Below are positions 1-6,258 of a stretch of 16,046 bases of DNA, piece after piece (within the stretch, counting starts at the first letter, position 1; the number at the start of each line of letters is the position of its first letter). Position numbers and translations under genes: made by a program. A model generated the notes under the pieces. It was not told where the DNA came from, did not search any database, and saw only the letters and a program-made list of their open reading frames with translations. This DNA comes from a bacterium (GTDB lineage Bacteria; Patescibacteriota; Microgenomatia; Daviesbacterales; UBA10151), in the NCBI GenBank assembly GCA_027364775.1, contig DAHXOS010000010.1, positions 1-16,046 on the forward strand, read 5' to 3'.

Positions 1-132
1 TATCCAGAAGAGTTTAATCTTAAACTCACAGAGTGGTTATCTTGGTACAATACCCAAAGACCTCACCAATCCTTGAATTATTTGTCACCATTCCAGTATT
101 CTAAAGAAAGGAGTTTGTCTCAAATGTCCTAA
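1..132 (+). CDS. C-terminal fragment of a DDE (integrase-core) IS transposase, cut by the window edge
   Basis: Frame 1 is open from the first base to the TAA at 130-132 (43 codons). It contains WLSWYNTQRPHQSLNYLSP, the typical tail of the rve/integrase-core domain of IS3- and IS481-type transposases, where the RPH-SL motif follows the catalytic glutamate helix. The DDE residues would lie upstream, outside the window, so it cannot be judged whether the copy is intact or which family it belongs to. The stop codon sits inside a short perfect hairpin that may be part of the IS end. The next gene starts 93 bp downstream, so an IS borders the fusion nuclease gene. Confidence 0.85.
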   Translation, partial: YPEEFNLKLTEWLSWYNTQRPHQSLNYLSPFQYSKERSLSQMS

Positions 133-141
133 ACCAGGACA
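125..141. repeat. Perfect 6-bp inverted repeat at the transposase stop codon
   Basis: TGTCCT (125-130) and AGGACA (136-141) pair around the 5-nt loop AAACC, and the transposase stop codon lies within it. There is no T-run, so it is not a standard intrinsic terminator. It could belong to the terminal inverted repeat of the IS or be a hairpin that blocks read-through. The left end of the element is outside the window, so the pairing cannot be confirmed. Confidence 0.5.
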
Positions 142-225
142 TATACTTGAATCTTAGAAATAGGTTTGTTAATATGCAAAAACCCAAATAAAAGTCGAAT
201 AGACATGGGATAAATTTAAAGCATA

Positions 226-1710
226 ATGAAAAATCTGCCCGACAAGTTATGCTTTGTGGATGTTGAGACAACAGGTGCTAGCCTAAGGTTTGATCGAATA
301 ATTGAGATTGGGATTATAAGAGTAGAAAAAGGCAAAGTTGTTAAAGAGTTCACAAGCTTGATAAATCCCCAAAAGTATTTACCTCAAGAGATCGAGTTAT
401 TAACCGGTATTTCTAAAGCCGACCTTGAGAGTGCACCATCATTTTACGAATTAAAAAATACAGTTAAAGAAATTCTAAAAGACTGTGTGTTAGTGGCCCA
501 TAACGTCAGGTTTGATTATTCATTTATCAAAAATGAATTTAAACTTTTTGATATGGAGTTTAATCCAAGGCAAATTTGTACTGTTAAGTTAGCCCGTAAA
601 CTTTATCCTGATATGCCCAGGCATAATCTTGATGCATTGATTGAACGGTTCAATTTAAAATGCAAAAACCGTCATAGGGCTTTTGATGATGCCCAAGCTA
701 TCTGGCAGTTTTACCAAATTGCTACTAAACAATTTGGAGCAGACCAGATGAGTTTAAACTTGGATTTGCTTTATAAACGGCCGGCATTACCTTTGGGAAT
801 TTCAGAGGAAGAAATTAATTTATTACCTGAGACTCCCGGGGTTTATATTTTTTATGGAGAGAACGAACTGCCTCTTTATATAGGCAAAAGTATAAATATT
901 AAAAAAAGAGTTCTTCAGCATTTTTCAGCAGACCACTCCAGTTCAGTTGAAATGAAGATTGCTCAGCAGATTAAAAGGATTGAAGCAATTAAAACATCGG
1001 GTGAGTTAGGTGCCTTGCTGAAGGAGTCGCTGTTGGTTAAAAAAATGCAGCCACTTTACAACAGGATGCTCCGTACAGCAAGAAAGTTAACAGTTCTAAA
1101 AGGAGTTGTAAATAAAGAGGGTTATTTGATGATAAGTATAGAGGATAAATTGCCGGAAACTGATTTTGAAACAATTTTTGGAATTTTTAAAAATCGTAAA
1201 CAGGCTAAGAATGTCTTAATTTATTTGGTCAAAGAGTACAAGCTGTGTGAAAAACTTTTAGGTTTAGAAAATTTAGGTAAAGAATGCTTTGGTTATAGGT
1301 TGGGAAAATGTAAAGGCGCTTGTATCAAAAAAGAAAGTCCTAAAATTTATAACTTAAGGATGCATATAGCCTTTGCCAAAACTAAACTTAGATCTTGGCC
1401 CTATGAGGGGCCAATTTTAATAGAAGAAAAAAATGAACAGCAGCAAACAATAGACAAATTTGTTATTAATAACTGGTCGGTTAGCGGTTACTCTGAAGAT
1501 GGTAATGAACTAGAAACAGGTAGCTTTGGATTTGATTTAGATACCTACAAAATTCTTCTTAAGTTTGTTTTATCATCCAAAAATTTTAAAAATATTAAAC
1601 CTTTAACAAAAGAATTAGAGAGCAAGAATAAAGTTTCTCATGTATCTTCAGAGGATCTAAAATACTTTGACTATTTGGATGTATCTAGGGATCAAGATAT
1701 GTTCTTTTGA
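226..1710 (+). CDS. DnaQ-type 3'-5' exonuclease fused to a GIY-YIG (UvrC/Cho-like) endonuclease
   Basis: A 494-aa two-nuclease protein, probably for DNA repair. Residues 8-165 form a DEDDh exonuclease: D12 and E14 in VDVETTG, D97 in HNVRFD, H150 and D155 in HRAFDDA. Residues 200-285 form a GIY-YIG domain: GVY 205-207, YIGKS 218-222, R228, catalytic E267 in LLKESLL and N279. After it come four cysteines (C341, C354, C362, C366; spacing 12-7-3) in a CFGYRLGKCKGAC context, like the cysteine cluster behind the GIY-YIG domain of UvrC, where an Fe-S cluster has been reported. The family is known as DEDD-exonuclease/Cho-like fusions, for example in actinobacteria. The C-terminal 100 residues are unassigned. 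There is no Shine-Dalgarno; a weak TGgGATAAA at 206-214 lies 11 nt before ATG. The 3' end overlaps the convergent lipid kinase gene by 26 bp. Confidence 0.9.
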   Translation: MKNLPDKLCFVDVETTGASLRFDRIIEIGIIRVEKGKVVKEFTSLINPQKYLPQEIELLTGISKADLESAPSFYELKNTVKEILKDCVLVAHNVRFDYSFIKNEFKLFDMEFNPRQICTVKLARKLYPDMPRHNLDALIERFNLKCKNRHRAFDDAQAIWQFYQIATKQFGADQMSLNLDLLYKRPALPLGISEEEINLLPETPGVYIFYGENELPLYIGKSINIKKRVLQHFSADHSSSVEMKIAQQIKRIEAIKTSGELGALLKESLLVKKMQPLYNRMLRTARKLTVLKGVVNKEGYLMISIEDKLPETDFETIFGIFKNRKQAKNVLIYLVKEYKLCEKLLGLENLGKECFGYRLGKCKGACIKKESPKIYNLRMHIAFAKTKLRSWPYEGPILIEEKNEQQQTIDKFVINNWSVSGYSEDGNELETGSFGFDLDTYKILLKFVLSSKNFKNIKPLTKELESKNKVSHVSSEDLKYFDYLDVSRDQDMFF

Positions 1711-2707
1711 CCAACAGAACTTCCTCACCTGGTTTAGAAAAACCGGTTATAGCATTTAAGGCATTAGGTTTAATTTTAATTTCAACCGGTGTTTCACCAA
1801 ATAATCTAGCATCAGCGTGGATTAAACGTGGTGTTCTTGTAATAATTTGTACTTTTTTAGCCTGATAGGTAAGAATTTTGCGGTTAAAATATCTCTTACC
1901 GGCGCCTATTGAACGTAAAATATAGCGGAATAACTCAAATTTGGACATCTTAAAAATAGTTACCGTCAATTTATGATCATTTAATTTAGCTTTAGGAGCT
2001 ATTGGGATTGAGGCTCCTGTGTAAGGACCGTTGGAGACAGTCATTAGCATTAACTTGGTATGGACCTCACGATTATCAATAATTATCCTAGGGTGGTGTC
2101 CATACCACTCATAAAGGCTTTTAAATAATTTAAATAAAGCTGTTTTATCTCCTCTTTCCAATTGTAGCCAGTATTGTTGGAATTCTGCCTCCACCCCAAT
2201 TCCCATGTTCTCTATAAAGTAGAAGGGATTTTCTAACTTTTTGCCACTTAATTTTGTAACAACTCCCATATCTATCTTTCTAGATCTACCTATTTTAAGC
2301 AGCATAACAGCTTTTTCAAGATCCATTGGTATTGCCAGCATTTTACCAATATTCATAAATGAGCCTAGAGGTAAAATTCCTAAAGCTACATTAGTACCAA
2401 CTAAACCGTTTGCTACCTCACCTACTGTTCCATCTCCTCCCGCTGCAATAACTGTTTTATAGCCCTTTTTAGCAATTTCTTGTGCTAGTTTGGTTGCATG
2501 TCCTGCGTATTCGGTGGGGAAGAAATCAGCTATAATTTGGTACTGTTCAAGCAGATTTTTAATATCTTCAAGTGTTACTGTAACTGCCTGAAGATTTGGC
2601 AAAAGCTTTCTTTTTAAACCTGCGTTAGGGTTATAAATTACTGCTACTTTTGTTTCAAAATTATTCTTTAACGATGTCACTTTGTTCCTGGATGGGTTTT
2701 TTAGCAT
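1685..2707 (-). CDS. Diacylglycerol-kinase-catalytic-domain lipid kinase (YegS/BmrU-like)
   Basis: A 340-aa soluble or peripheral kinase of the DAGK_cat fold, phosphorylating diacylglycerol or a related lipid alcohol with ATP. Visible motifs are YNPNAG (25-30), the nucleotide-binding AAGGDGTVGEVANGL (88-102) and LGILPLGSFMNIGKML (109-124). In the last, the common GTxND is replaced by GSFMN, so substrate or activity may differ. The C-terminal half has the usual beta-sandwich, including IDMGVV and HADARLFGETP. The start at 2707 is firm: GGAGGT lies 4 nt before the ATG (read on the minus strand). It is the last gene of a three-gene operon and its first 47 nt overlap the end of the PAP2 gene, suggesting translational coupling. 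Its 3' end overlaps the convergent exonuclease fusion by 26 bp. Confidence 0.88.
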   Translation of the reverse strand: MLKNPSRNKVTSLKNNFETKVAVIYNPNAGLKRKLLPNLQAVTVTLEDIKNLLEQYQIIADFFPTEYAGHATKLAQEIAKKGYKTVIAAGGDGTVGEVANGLVGTNVALGILPLGSFMNIGKMLAIPMDLEKAVMLLKIGRSRKIDMGVVTKLSGKKLENPFYFIENMGIGVEAEFQQYWLQLERGDKTALFKLFKSLYEWYGHHPRIIIDNREVHTKLMLMTVSNGPYTGASIPIAPKAKLNDHKLTVTIFKMSKFELFRYILRSIGAGKRYFNRKILTYQAKKVQIITRTPRLIHADARLFGETPVEIKIKPNALNAITGFSKPGEEVLLVKRTYLDP

Positions 2708-3398
2708 GTTGACCTCCTTTTCTTTTATTAATTATAATTTGTAATTCACCTGAGATAAATAATATTGTTCTGGCTGCTAAATAGCCAATAATTAAACCAG
2801 CTATTACATCGGTTGGATAATGGGCTCCAATATAAACTCTACTTATGCCAACTATAAAGGCAAAAATATACATTACCCACTTAAGGCGGGGGATATAATA
2901 TCCAATAATAGTGCTATAAAGCATTGTTTCTCTGGCATGTCCCGAAGGGTATGATGAAAAGAGTCTAATAATGTCAGTTTCGCTTTTAGGTAAAGTTGTA
3001 GGTAAGGTAATAAAAGGCCTCTGTCTAAATAATACTAACCAATCTATAGCAGCTATTGAAAGAGTAATAATTGTTCCTCCTAATATACAAAACAATGCCC
3101 ATTTAAAATACGATCTTTGAAAAATTAGTATGTAAATTAAAAAGATTAGATTCATAATATAGAGGTAAGTAGGTATGTTGTACGGTAAATTTTTAATAAA
3201 ATTACGATTTATTGGATAAAGAAGAGTATTTATGATTTGCGGATGGGGCATAGTCACAAGCTTAGTGTATAGCCAGGAATCAAAAGTTAAGGATAAAGTA
3301 TTGGTTTGAACAAATAAACCAACTAATAATGATCCTACGGTGATGGTAGTAAGAAGCAATAAAATAATGTGAAATAAGTGTAATCTTAATTTACTCAT
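2661..3398 (-). CDS. PAP2-superfamily membrane phosphatase
   Basis: A 245-aa integral membrane phosphatase with several hydrophobic helices. It shows RQRP (125-128) as motif 1, YPSGHA (150-155) as motif 2 and SRVYIGAHYPTD (186-197) as motif 3, with H154, H193 and D197 as the expected catalytic residues. Family members dephosphorylate undecaprenyl pyrophosphate, phosphatidic acid or related lipid phosphates. The lysine normally seven residues before RP is a tryptophan (W120). The frame is open to an ATG at 3461, but 3398 is preferred: AAAGGA lies 7 nt upstream and this ATG overlaps the TAA of the upstream gene by 8 nt (ATGAGTAA). Its tail overlaps the lipid kinase start by 47 nt. Enzyme class is fairly sure, substrate is not. 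Confidence 0.88.
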   Translation of the reverse strand: MSKLRLHLFHIILLLLTTITVGSLLVGLFVQTNTLSLTFDSWLYTKLVTMPHPQIINTLLYPINRNFIKNLPYNIPTYLYIMNLIFLIYILIFQRSYFKWALFCILGGTIITLSIAAIDWLVLFRQRPFITLPTTLPKSETDIIRLFSSYPSGHARETMLYSTIIGYYIPRLKWVMYIFAFIVGISRVYIGAHYPTDVIAGLIIGYLAARTILFISGELQIIINKRKGGQHAKKPIQEQSDIVKE

Positions 3399-4350
3399 CC
3401 TTAGTTCCTTTAATAAAAGTTTTAGCATAAAAAAAAGATAAAAATAAGAGTCCAAGTACAATGTTAAAAACTAAAGTAGTAACTCTGTAAATTAAAATTA
3501 TACCTATTGCTTTTGCCGGTTCAATGTTTGATAAGAGAAGTATCCCGGTCATCCCACCCTCAGTAAAACCTAAGCCTCCAGGCGAGATAGTTGTTAAACC
3601 TTGGATAACAGAGCCGGCACTATAGGTATAAATGCTCCTGATTAAATTTAAATTGCTACTAAAAAAAGATCCAATCAGAAAAATTAAAACACCGCCTAAA
3701 AAATTAATTACAATACTAAGCCCTAGGCAACTAATAAAAACCTTATCCGGAACTTTATGGTTATCACCCATGATTGTTGTTCTAATATAATTATGAGATT
3801 GATCAACATTTTTAATCAACTTATTTAAATATTTATTATCAGGAAATAAACTGCCTATCTTATCAACCAGATCCTTTCTAATTAACAAACCTAGTATTAC
3901 AAGCATAATGGCTAGGAAAATAAAGGATGGTATTTGTAATACTCTAAAAATAAACCCTCCTAAGGTTGTAATAATTGCTGCCGTAAAAATTTCCAAAAAA
4001 GCTTGGGTTATAATTGGACCAGTAGTTTTTATTAAAGGTACCTTAACTTCCTTGGTAACCAAAATTCCCCGCATGGTCTCACCTCCTGGCAGTGGAGATA
4101 TCGCTTGGCTTGCAATAAAAGCCTTCAAATTATTCCAGAAGTTAATTTTAATGTTAATGCTGCGTAGTAGCATGTAGAATCTGGTAGCTTTTAAAAATGA
4201 CATTAAAAAGGACAGGCAGATTAGGATTGCTAAGTTTTGAAGCGGAAATGCTTTTAATTCCTCCCATAACTCATCAAGTCGGACTGTTTTACTAACAATA
4301 AATATTAAAACCGAAACTAAGATAACTGCTATTAAAATCCGATAATTCAT
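3391..4350 (-). CDS. Flippase-like membrane protein (lysylphosphatidylglycerol synthase TM-region family, PF03706-like)
   Basis: A 319-aa polytopic membrane protein with about eight hydrophobic segments. The signature pieces are KATRFYMLL (54-62), SQAISPLPGGETMRG (81-95) and, near the C-terminus, SPGGLGFTEGG. These are typical of the UPF0104/AglD/MprF-membrane-domain family, thought to move lipids or lipid-linked sugars across the membrane. There is no C-terminal aminoacyl-transferase domain, so it is not a full MprF. It is the first gene of the operon that continues with the PAP2 phosphatase (8-nt overlap) and the lipid kinase, pointing to lipid-carrier or phospholipid handling. The start is supported by a -10 box GATAAT 7 nt before ATG and no Shine-Dalgarno. 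Confidence 0.85.
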   Translation of the reverse strand: MNYRILIAVILVSVLIFIVSKTVRLDELWEELKAFPLQNLAILICLSFLMSFLKATRFYMLLRSINIKINFWNNLKAFIASQAISPLPGGETMRGILVTKEVKVPLIKTTGPIITQAFLEIFTAAIITTLGGFIFRVLQIPSFIFLAIMLVILGLLIRKDLVDKIGSLFPDNKYLNKLIKNVDQSHNYIRTTIMGDNHKVPDKVFISCLGLSIVINFLGGVLIFLIGSFFSSNLNLIRSIYTYSAGSVIQGLTTISPGGLGFTEGGMTGILLLSNIEPAKAIGIILIYRVTTLVFNIVLGLLFLSFFYAKTFIKGTKDE

Positions 4351-4357
4351 ACAGATT

Positions 4358-4363
4358 ATTATC
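4358..4363 (-). promoter_or_regulatory. -10 box of the lipid operon, 7 nt before ATG
   Basis: On the minus strand GATAAT (5/6 match to TATAAT) is followed by 7 nt and the ATG at 4350. Transcription from it would start at or within a nucleotide or two of the ATG. No good -35 hexamer is seen at 16-18 bp. The same spacing recurs before two plus-strand genes in this window. Confidence 0.5.
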
Positions 4364-4431
4364 TGGAAAGGCAGTTAAAAAATTGTAAGAACAAAGTAAC
4401 AACGGAGCAAGCAGTTTAAACAAAAAAATAC

Positions 4432-4460
4432 TTGACAAAAAGTACTGCATTGAGTTTACT
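4432..4460 (+). promoter_or_regulatory. Promoter candidate for the small secreted protein and sortase
   Basis: TTGACA (4432-4437, perfect -35) is followed after 17 bp by TTTACT (4455-4460, 4/6). The leader would be about 170 nt, unusually long here. A second candidate lies nearer: TTAGTT (4539-4544), 17 bp, TATATT (4562-4567), giving a leader of about 70 nt. TACTGC occurs at 4443-4448 and again at 4457-4462, the latter overlapping the -10 box. The 290-bp interval 4351-4640 carries this promoter, the divergent lipid-operon promoter and the ribosome-site hairpin, and no gene that I can support. Confidence 0.5.
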
Positions 4461-4597
4461 GCGTTTTGGTCCGGCTAAATAATGATTACAAGCCCAAAAA
4501 GCTCTAAAGCGGAGCAAACAAATATTACCATTAGATATTTAGTTTATAAAACTCTTACAGCTATATTATTTAATTTTTAAGGAAAAACGCTTTAATA

Positions 4598-4633
4598 CCT
4601 CTTAGATCTACAAAGATCATTTAGAGGGGGTGA
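4598..4633 (+). promoter_or_regulatory. Leader hairpin that can mask the Shine-Dalgarno site
   Basis: CCTCT (4598-4602) can pair with AGAGG (4623-4627) and GATCT (4605-4609) with AGATC (4614-4618), around loop ACAA and a small internal loop. The ribosome-binding sequence GGGGGTGA (4626-4633), 7 nt before the ATG at 4641, shares two bases with the outer stem, so folding would hinder initiation. This resembles an RNA thermometer or another translation switch, but no known class is recognised. Confidence 0.5.
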
Positions 4634-4640
4634 AAAAGTG

Positions 4641-4832
4641 ATGATAAAATTTGGAGCTTTAAGCTTATCAACCCTTGCCCTACTTTCTTTAATTGCAGTA
4701 GGCACTGCGTTTGCTCAAATAGCTTCGCCTAGCCCATCTGCAAGTACATCAAATAACCCTTCAGTAAGCGCTAGTCCAAGCATGAGTCCTTTATTGCCTC
4801 AAGGTGCACCATCCACCGGACGGGCAAATTAA
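4641..4832 (+). CDS. Small secreted Ser/Pro-rich protein with a sorting-like tail
   Basis: A 63-aa protein. Residues 1-25 are a signal peptide with a lysine at position 3, a hydrophobic core and a TAFA cleavage site before Q26. The rest is low-complexity S/P/A/N sequence ending LLPQGAPSTGRAN, which contains an LPxTG-like APSTG but no following membrane helix or basic tail, so it is not a standard sortase substrate. The start is ATG 4641, with GGGGGTGA 7 nt upstream; a GTG at 4638 is in frame but only 4 nt from that site. A sortase gene follows 71 nt downstream across a long hairpin, so a functional link is likely. Function is unknown: it could be a surface peptide, a sortase nucleophile donor, or a wall-spanning spacer. 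Confidence 0.75.
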   Translation: MIKFGALSLSTLALLSLIAVGTAFAQIASPSPSASTSNNPSVSASPSMSPLLPQGAPSTGRAN

Positions 4833-4852
4833 GCCTTGACTCTGTTTAGTTA

Positions 4853-4893
4853 CAGAACAGGCAACTGTGAATATATTCTGGTTGCTTGTTCTG
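4853..4893 (+). terminator. Long intergenic hairpin between the secreted protein and the sortase
   Basis: 4853-4865 and 4881-4893 form a 13-bp stem with one G-U pair, with a 15-nt loop that itself contains the palindrome GAATATATTC. Only GATTT follows, so the T-run is poor. It may act as a leaky terminator or mRNA-stabilising structure that lowers sortase expression relative to the small protein. The sortase ATG is 10 nt downstream of the stem. Confidence 0.5.
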
Positions 4894-4903
4894 GATTTAA
4901 GGT

Positions 4904-5515
4904 ATGTTTACTAAATTAATTTCTTTAATTGTTATACCAATAGTTATATTTTTGAGTATAACCTTTACCAAAAATTCCACTATATCTGCTTCTGGAACCA
5001 TCAATACTTTAAATAGTAAAACCCAGAACTTATCAGCTACTACAAAGGATAAGCCACTTATAATAGAGAAGCCTCAAAGATTGGTAATCCCTAAACTGGG
5101 AATTAACACCCAAATAGAATATGTTGGTTTAGATAAAGATAAAAAAATGGATGTTCCAAAAAATGCCGATAATGTTGCTTGGTATAAGTTAGGGTATAAA
5201 ATCGGTGATAAAGGGAATGCAGCTATTGCCGGTCATTATGATCGTAGTACTGGTGCACCGGCTATTTTTTACAATCTTACTAAGCTTGTACCTGGAGACA
5301 GTATTACAGTAATAGGTGAAGATAATAAACAACTTAAGTTTAAGGTTATTGAAAAGCAAAATTATCCGGTAAGTGATTTTCCTATTTCAACCATCTTTGG
5401 TAGTTCAGATAAAATCCGTTTAAATTTAATAACTTGTCAAGGAACTTTTAACCAAAATACCCAATCTTATTCAAATCGTACGGTTATTTATACCGAACTT
5501 GATTCTACTAAGTAA
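4904..5515 (+). CDS. Sortase (class E/F-like transpeptidase)
   Basis: A 203-aa membrane-anchored sortase. Residues 3-21 form an N-terminal signal-anchor helix, followed by a linker and the catalytic beta-barrel from about residue 57. The catalytic triad is visible: H111 in IAGHYD, C178 in LITCQG and R192 in NRTVIY. The enzyme cleaves a C-terminal sorting signal and joins the protein to an amino group at the cell surface. Length and the TCQG/NRTVIY motifs fit the compact single-domain sortases often called class E or F; the class is not certain. The ribosome site is weak (GGA at 4893-4895, AAGG next to the ATG). It follows the small secreted protein, its most obvious partner. Confidence 0.9.
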   Translation: MFTKLISLIVIPIVIFLSITFTKNSTISASGTINTLNSKTQNLSATTKDKPLIIEKPQRLVIPKLGINTQIEYVGLDKDKKMDVPKNADNVAWYKLGYKIGDKGNAAIAGHYDRSTGAPAIFYNLTKLVPGDSITVIGEDNKQLKFKVIEKQNYPVSDFPISTIFGSSDKIRLNLITCQGTFNQNTQSYSNRTVIYTELDSTK

Positions 5516-5537
5516 AAGCAAAAAATATCAGAATTTA

Positions 5538-5728
5538 ATGTCTTTAGTAATTAACTTAAAATCTCCTGTTGGTAATTTAACCCAAAGACCTAATTTTCCA
5601 ATTTAACTTCTGCCCCTATTTCTGTGATTATAGGTGGTTTAGGCAGTTTAATCGCCACATTTTGGATTTTAAGAAATTATCCGCAGCTGATAGAGTATAA
5701 ATCTGTAGAGATAACAACTGATAAATAA
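5538..5728 (+). pseudogene. Frameshifted small membrane protein
   Basis: From ATG 5538 a frame runs 22 codons (MSLVINLKSPVGNLTQRPNF then PI) to TAA at 5604-5606. The -1 frame continues smoothly as LTSAPISVIIGGLGSLIATF, then WILRNYPQLIEYKSVEITTDK, to TAA at 5726-5728. Joined, they give a protein of about 63 aa with one transmembrane helix (VIIGGLGSLIATFWIL) and a charged tail. The join lies near 5600-5606 and needs loss of one base or a -1 ribosomal shift; I see no canonical slippery heptamer. There is no Shine-Dalgarno. It is most likely a decayed gene or a sequencing error. Family not recognised. The whole 5516-5857 interval otherwise holds only the mini-frame at 5812-5835. Confidence 0.45.
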
Positions 5729-5800
5729 TCATTTAATATATTCTTTACTAGCCCTTCATAGTTGTTTAAAACCTATGCTAGGGTGAATAAAATCTAGGGT

Positions 5801-5835
5801 GGAGGTAAAAGGTGGTTCCTGTACAAACAAAATAA
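5801..5835 (+). other. Seven-codon reading frame behind a perfect Shine-Dalgarno
   Basis: GGAGGT (5801-5806) is followed 5 nt later by GTG (5812), which opens VVPVQTK and stops at TAA 5833-5835. Such a good ribosome site is rare here. It could be the relic of a gene start, since downstream sequence is stopped in this frame, or a leader peptide. No downstream gene on this strand lies near enough to be an obvious target; the next gene is convergent. Confidence 0.25.
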
Positions 5836-5857
5836 AAGGTAAAAAAAGGGGGTTGCT

Positions 5858-6145
5858 TTAAGGCTTTTCAAAACCACCGCGTTTTTTAATAGATTCGTAG
5901 GTGTCGTTAAGTTTTTCCTTAACTCTTTCAGGACTTTCAACTTTGGAGATTCTTAGTAGGTGTTTTTTATATTCTTCCCATTCTTTTGGGGTAACCTTGT
6001 TATTTTTTTGGATGATTGCTCCATCTAAAATACCAGATCTCCAACTAATAATTTTAACAACTAGAGCATGAATTCTTTCATTCTCTTCATGATTCTCTAA
6101 TGCTGCTTGTTTTTTATCTTCCTTTGATAATTTTGAATTATTCAT
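5858..6145 (-). CDS. Small charged helical protein of unknown function
   Basis: A 95-aa protein, not recognised. It is rich in K and E, has no signal peptide or membrane helix, and its sequence looks largely alpha-helical (EDKKQAALENHEENERIHAL, then WRSGILDGAI, then WEEYKKHLLRI). It has no cysteines, so metal binding by a Cys cluster is excluded. The start is supported by a good promoter whose -10 box lies 16 nt upstream, giving a leader of about 9 nt; there is no clear Shine-Dalgarno. It stands alone on the minus strand, divergent from the acetyltransferase gene, with 113 bp between the two start codons. Confidence 0.7.
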   Translation of the reverse strand: MNNSKLSKEDKKQAALENHEENERIHALVVKIISWRSGILDGAIIQKNNKVTPKEWEEYKKHLLRISKVESPERVKEKLNDTYESIKKRGGFEKP

Positions 6146-6161
6146 AGCCTAAATTGGATAG

Positions 6162-6190
6162 ATTATACTTTTATTTCGGTCTAAATTCAA
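6162..6190 (-). promoter_or_regulatory. Promoter of the 95-aa protein
   Basis: On the minus strand TTGAAT (6190-6185, 4/6) is followed after exactly 17 bp by TATAAT (6167-6162, perfect). Transcription would begin near 6155, giving a leader of about 9 nt before ATG 6145. Confidence 0.65.
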
Positions 6191-6242
6191 TCAAGTAATA
6201 TAATTGAGTAAAGTATCCCTACATAAATTAATTATACATTTT

Positions 6243-6251
6243 TGATATACT
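6243..6251 (+). promoter_or_regulatory. Extended -10 promoter, 7 nt before the acetyltransferase ATG
   Basis: TGATATACT is an extended -10 element (TG, one base, TATACT at 6246-6251). Only 7 nt separate it from ATG 6259, so the mRNA should be leaderless. No convincing -35 is present, as is usual for extended -10 promoters. Confidence 0.6.
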
Positions 6252-6258
6252 AGCCTTT

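Noticed and set aside
2241..2462. 73-codon plus-strand frame opposite the lipid kinase
   Set aside because: Antisense to the conserved nucleotide-binding region of the kinase; no ribosome site or recognisable protein.
3399..3461. Upstream ATG at 3461 for the PAP2 gene
   Set aside because: It would extend the overlap with the upstream gene to 71 nt, while ATG 3398 has AAAGGA 7 nt upstream and an ATGAGTAA coupling overlap.
3908..4177. 89-codon plus-strand frame opposite the flippase-like gene
   Set aside because: Antisense to conserved motifs (SPLPGGE region); composition is that of a reverse-strand shadow.
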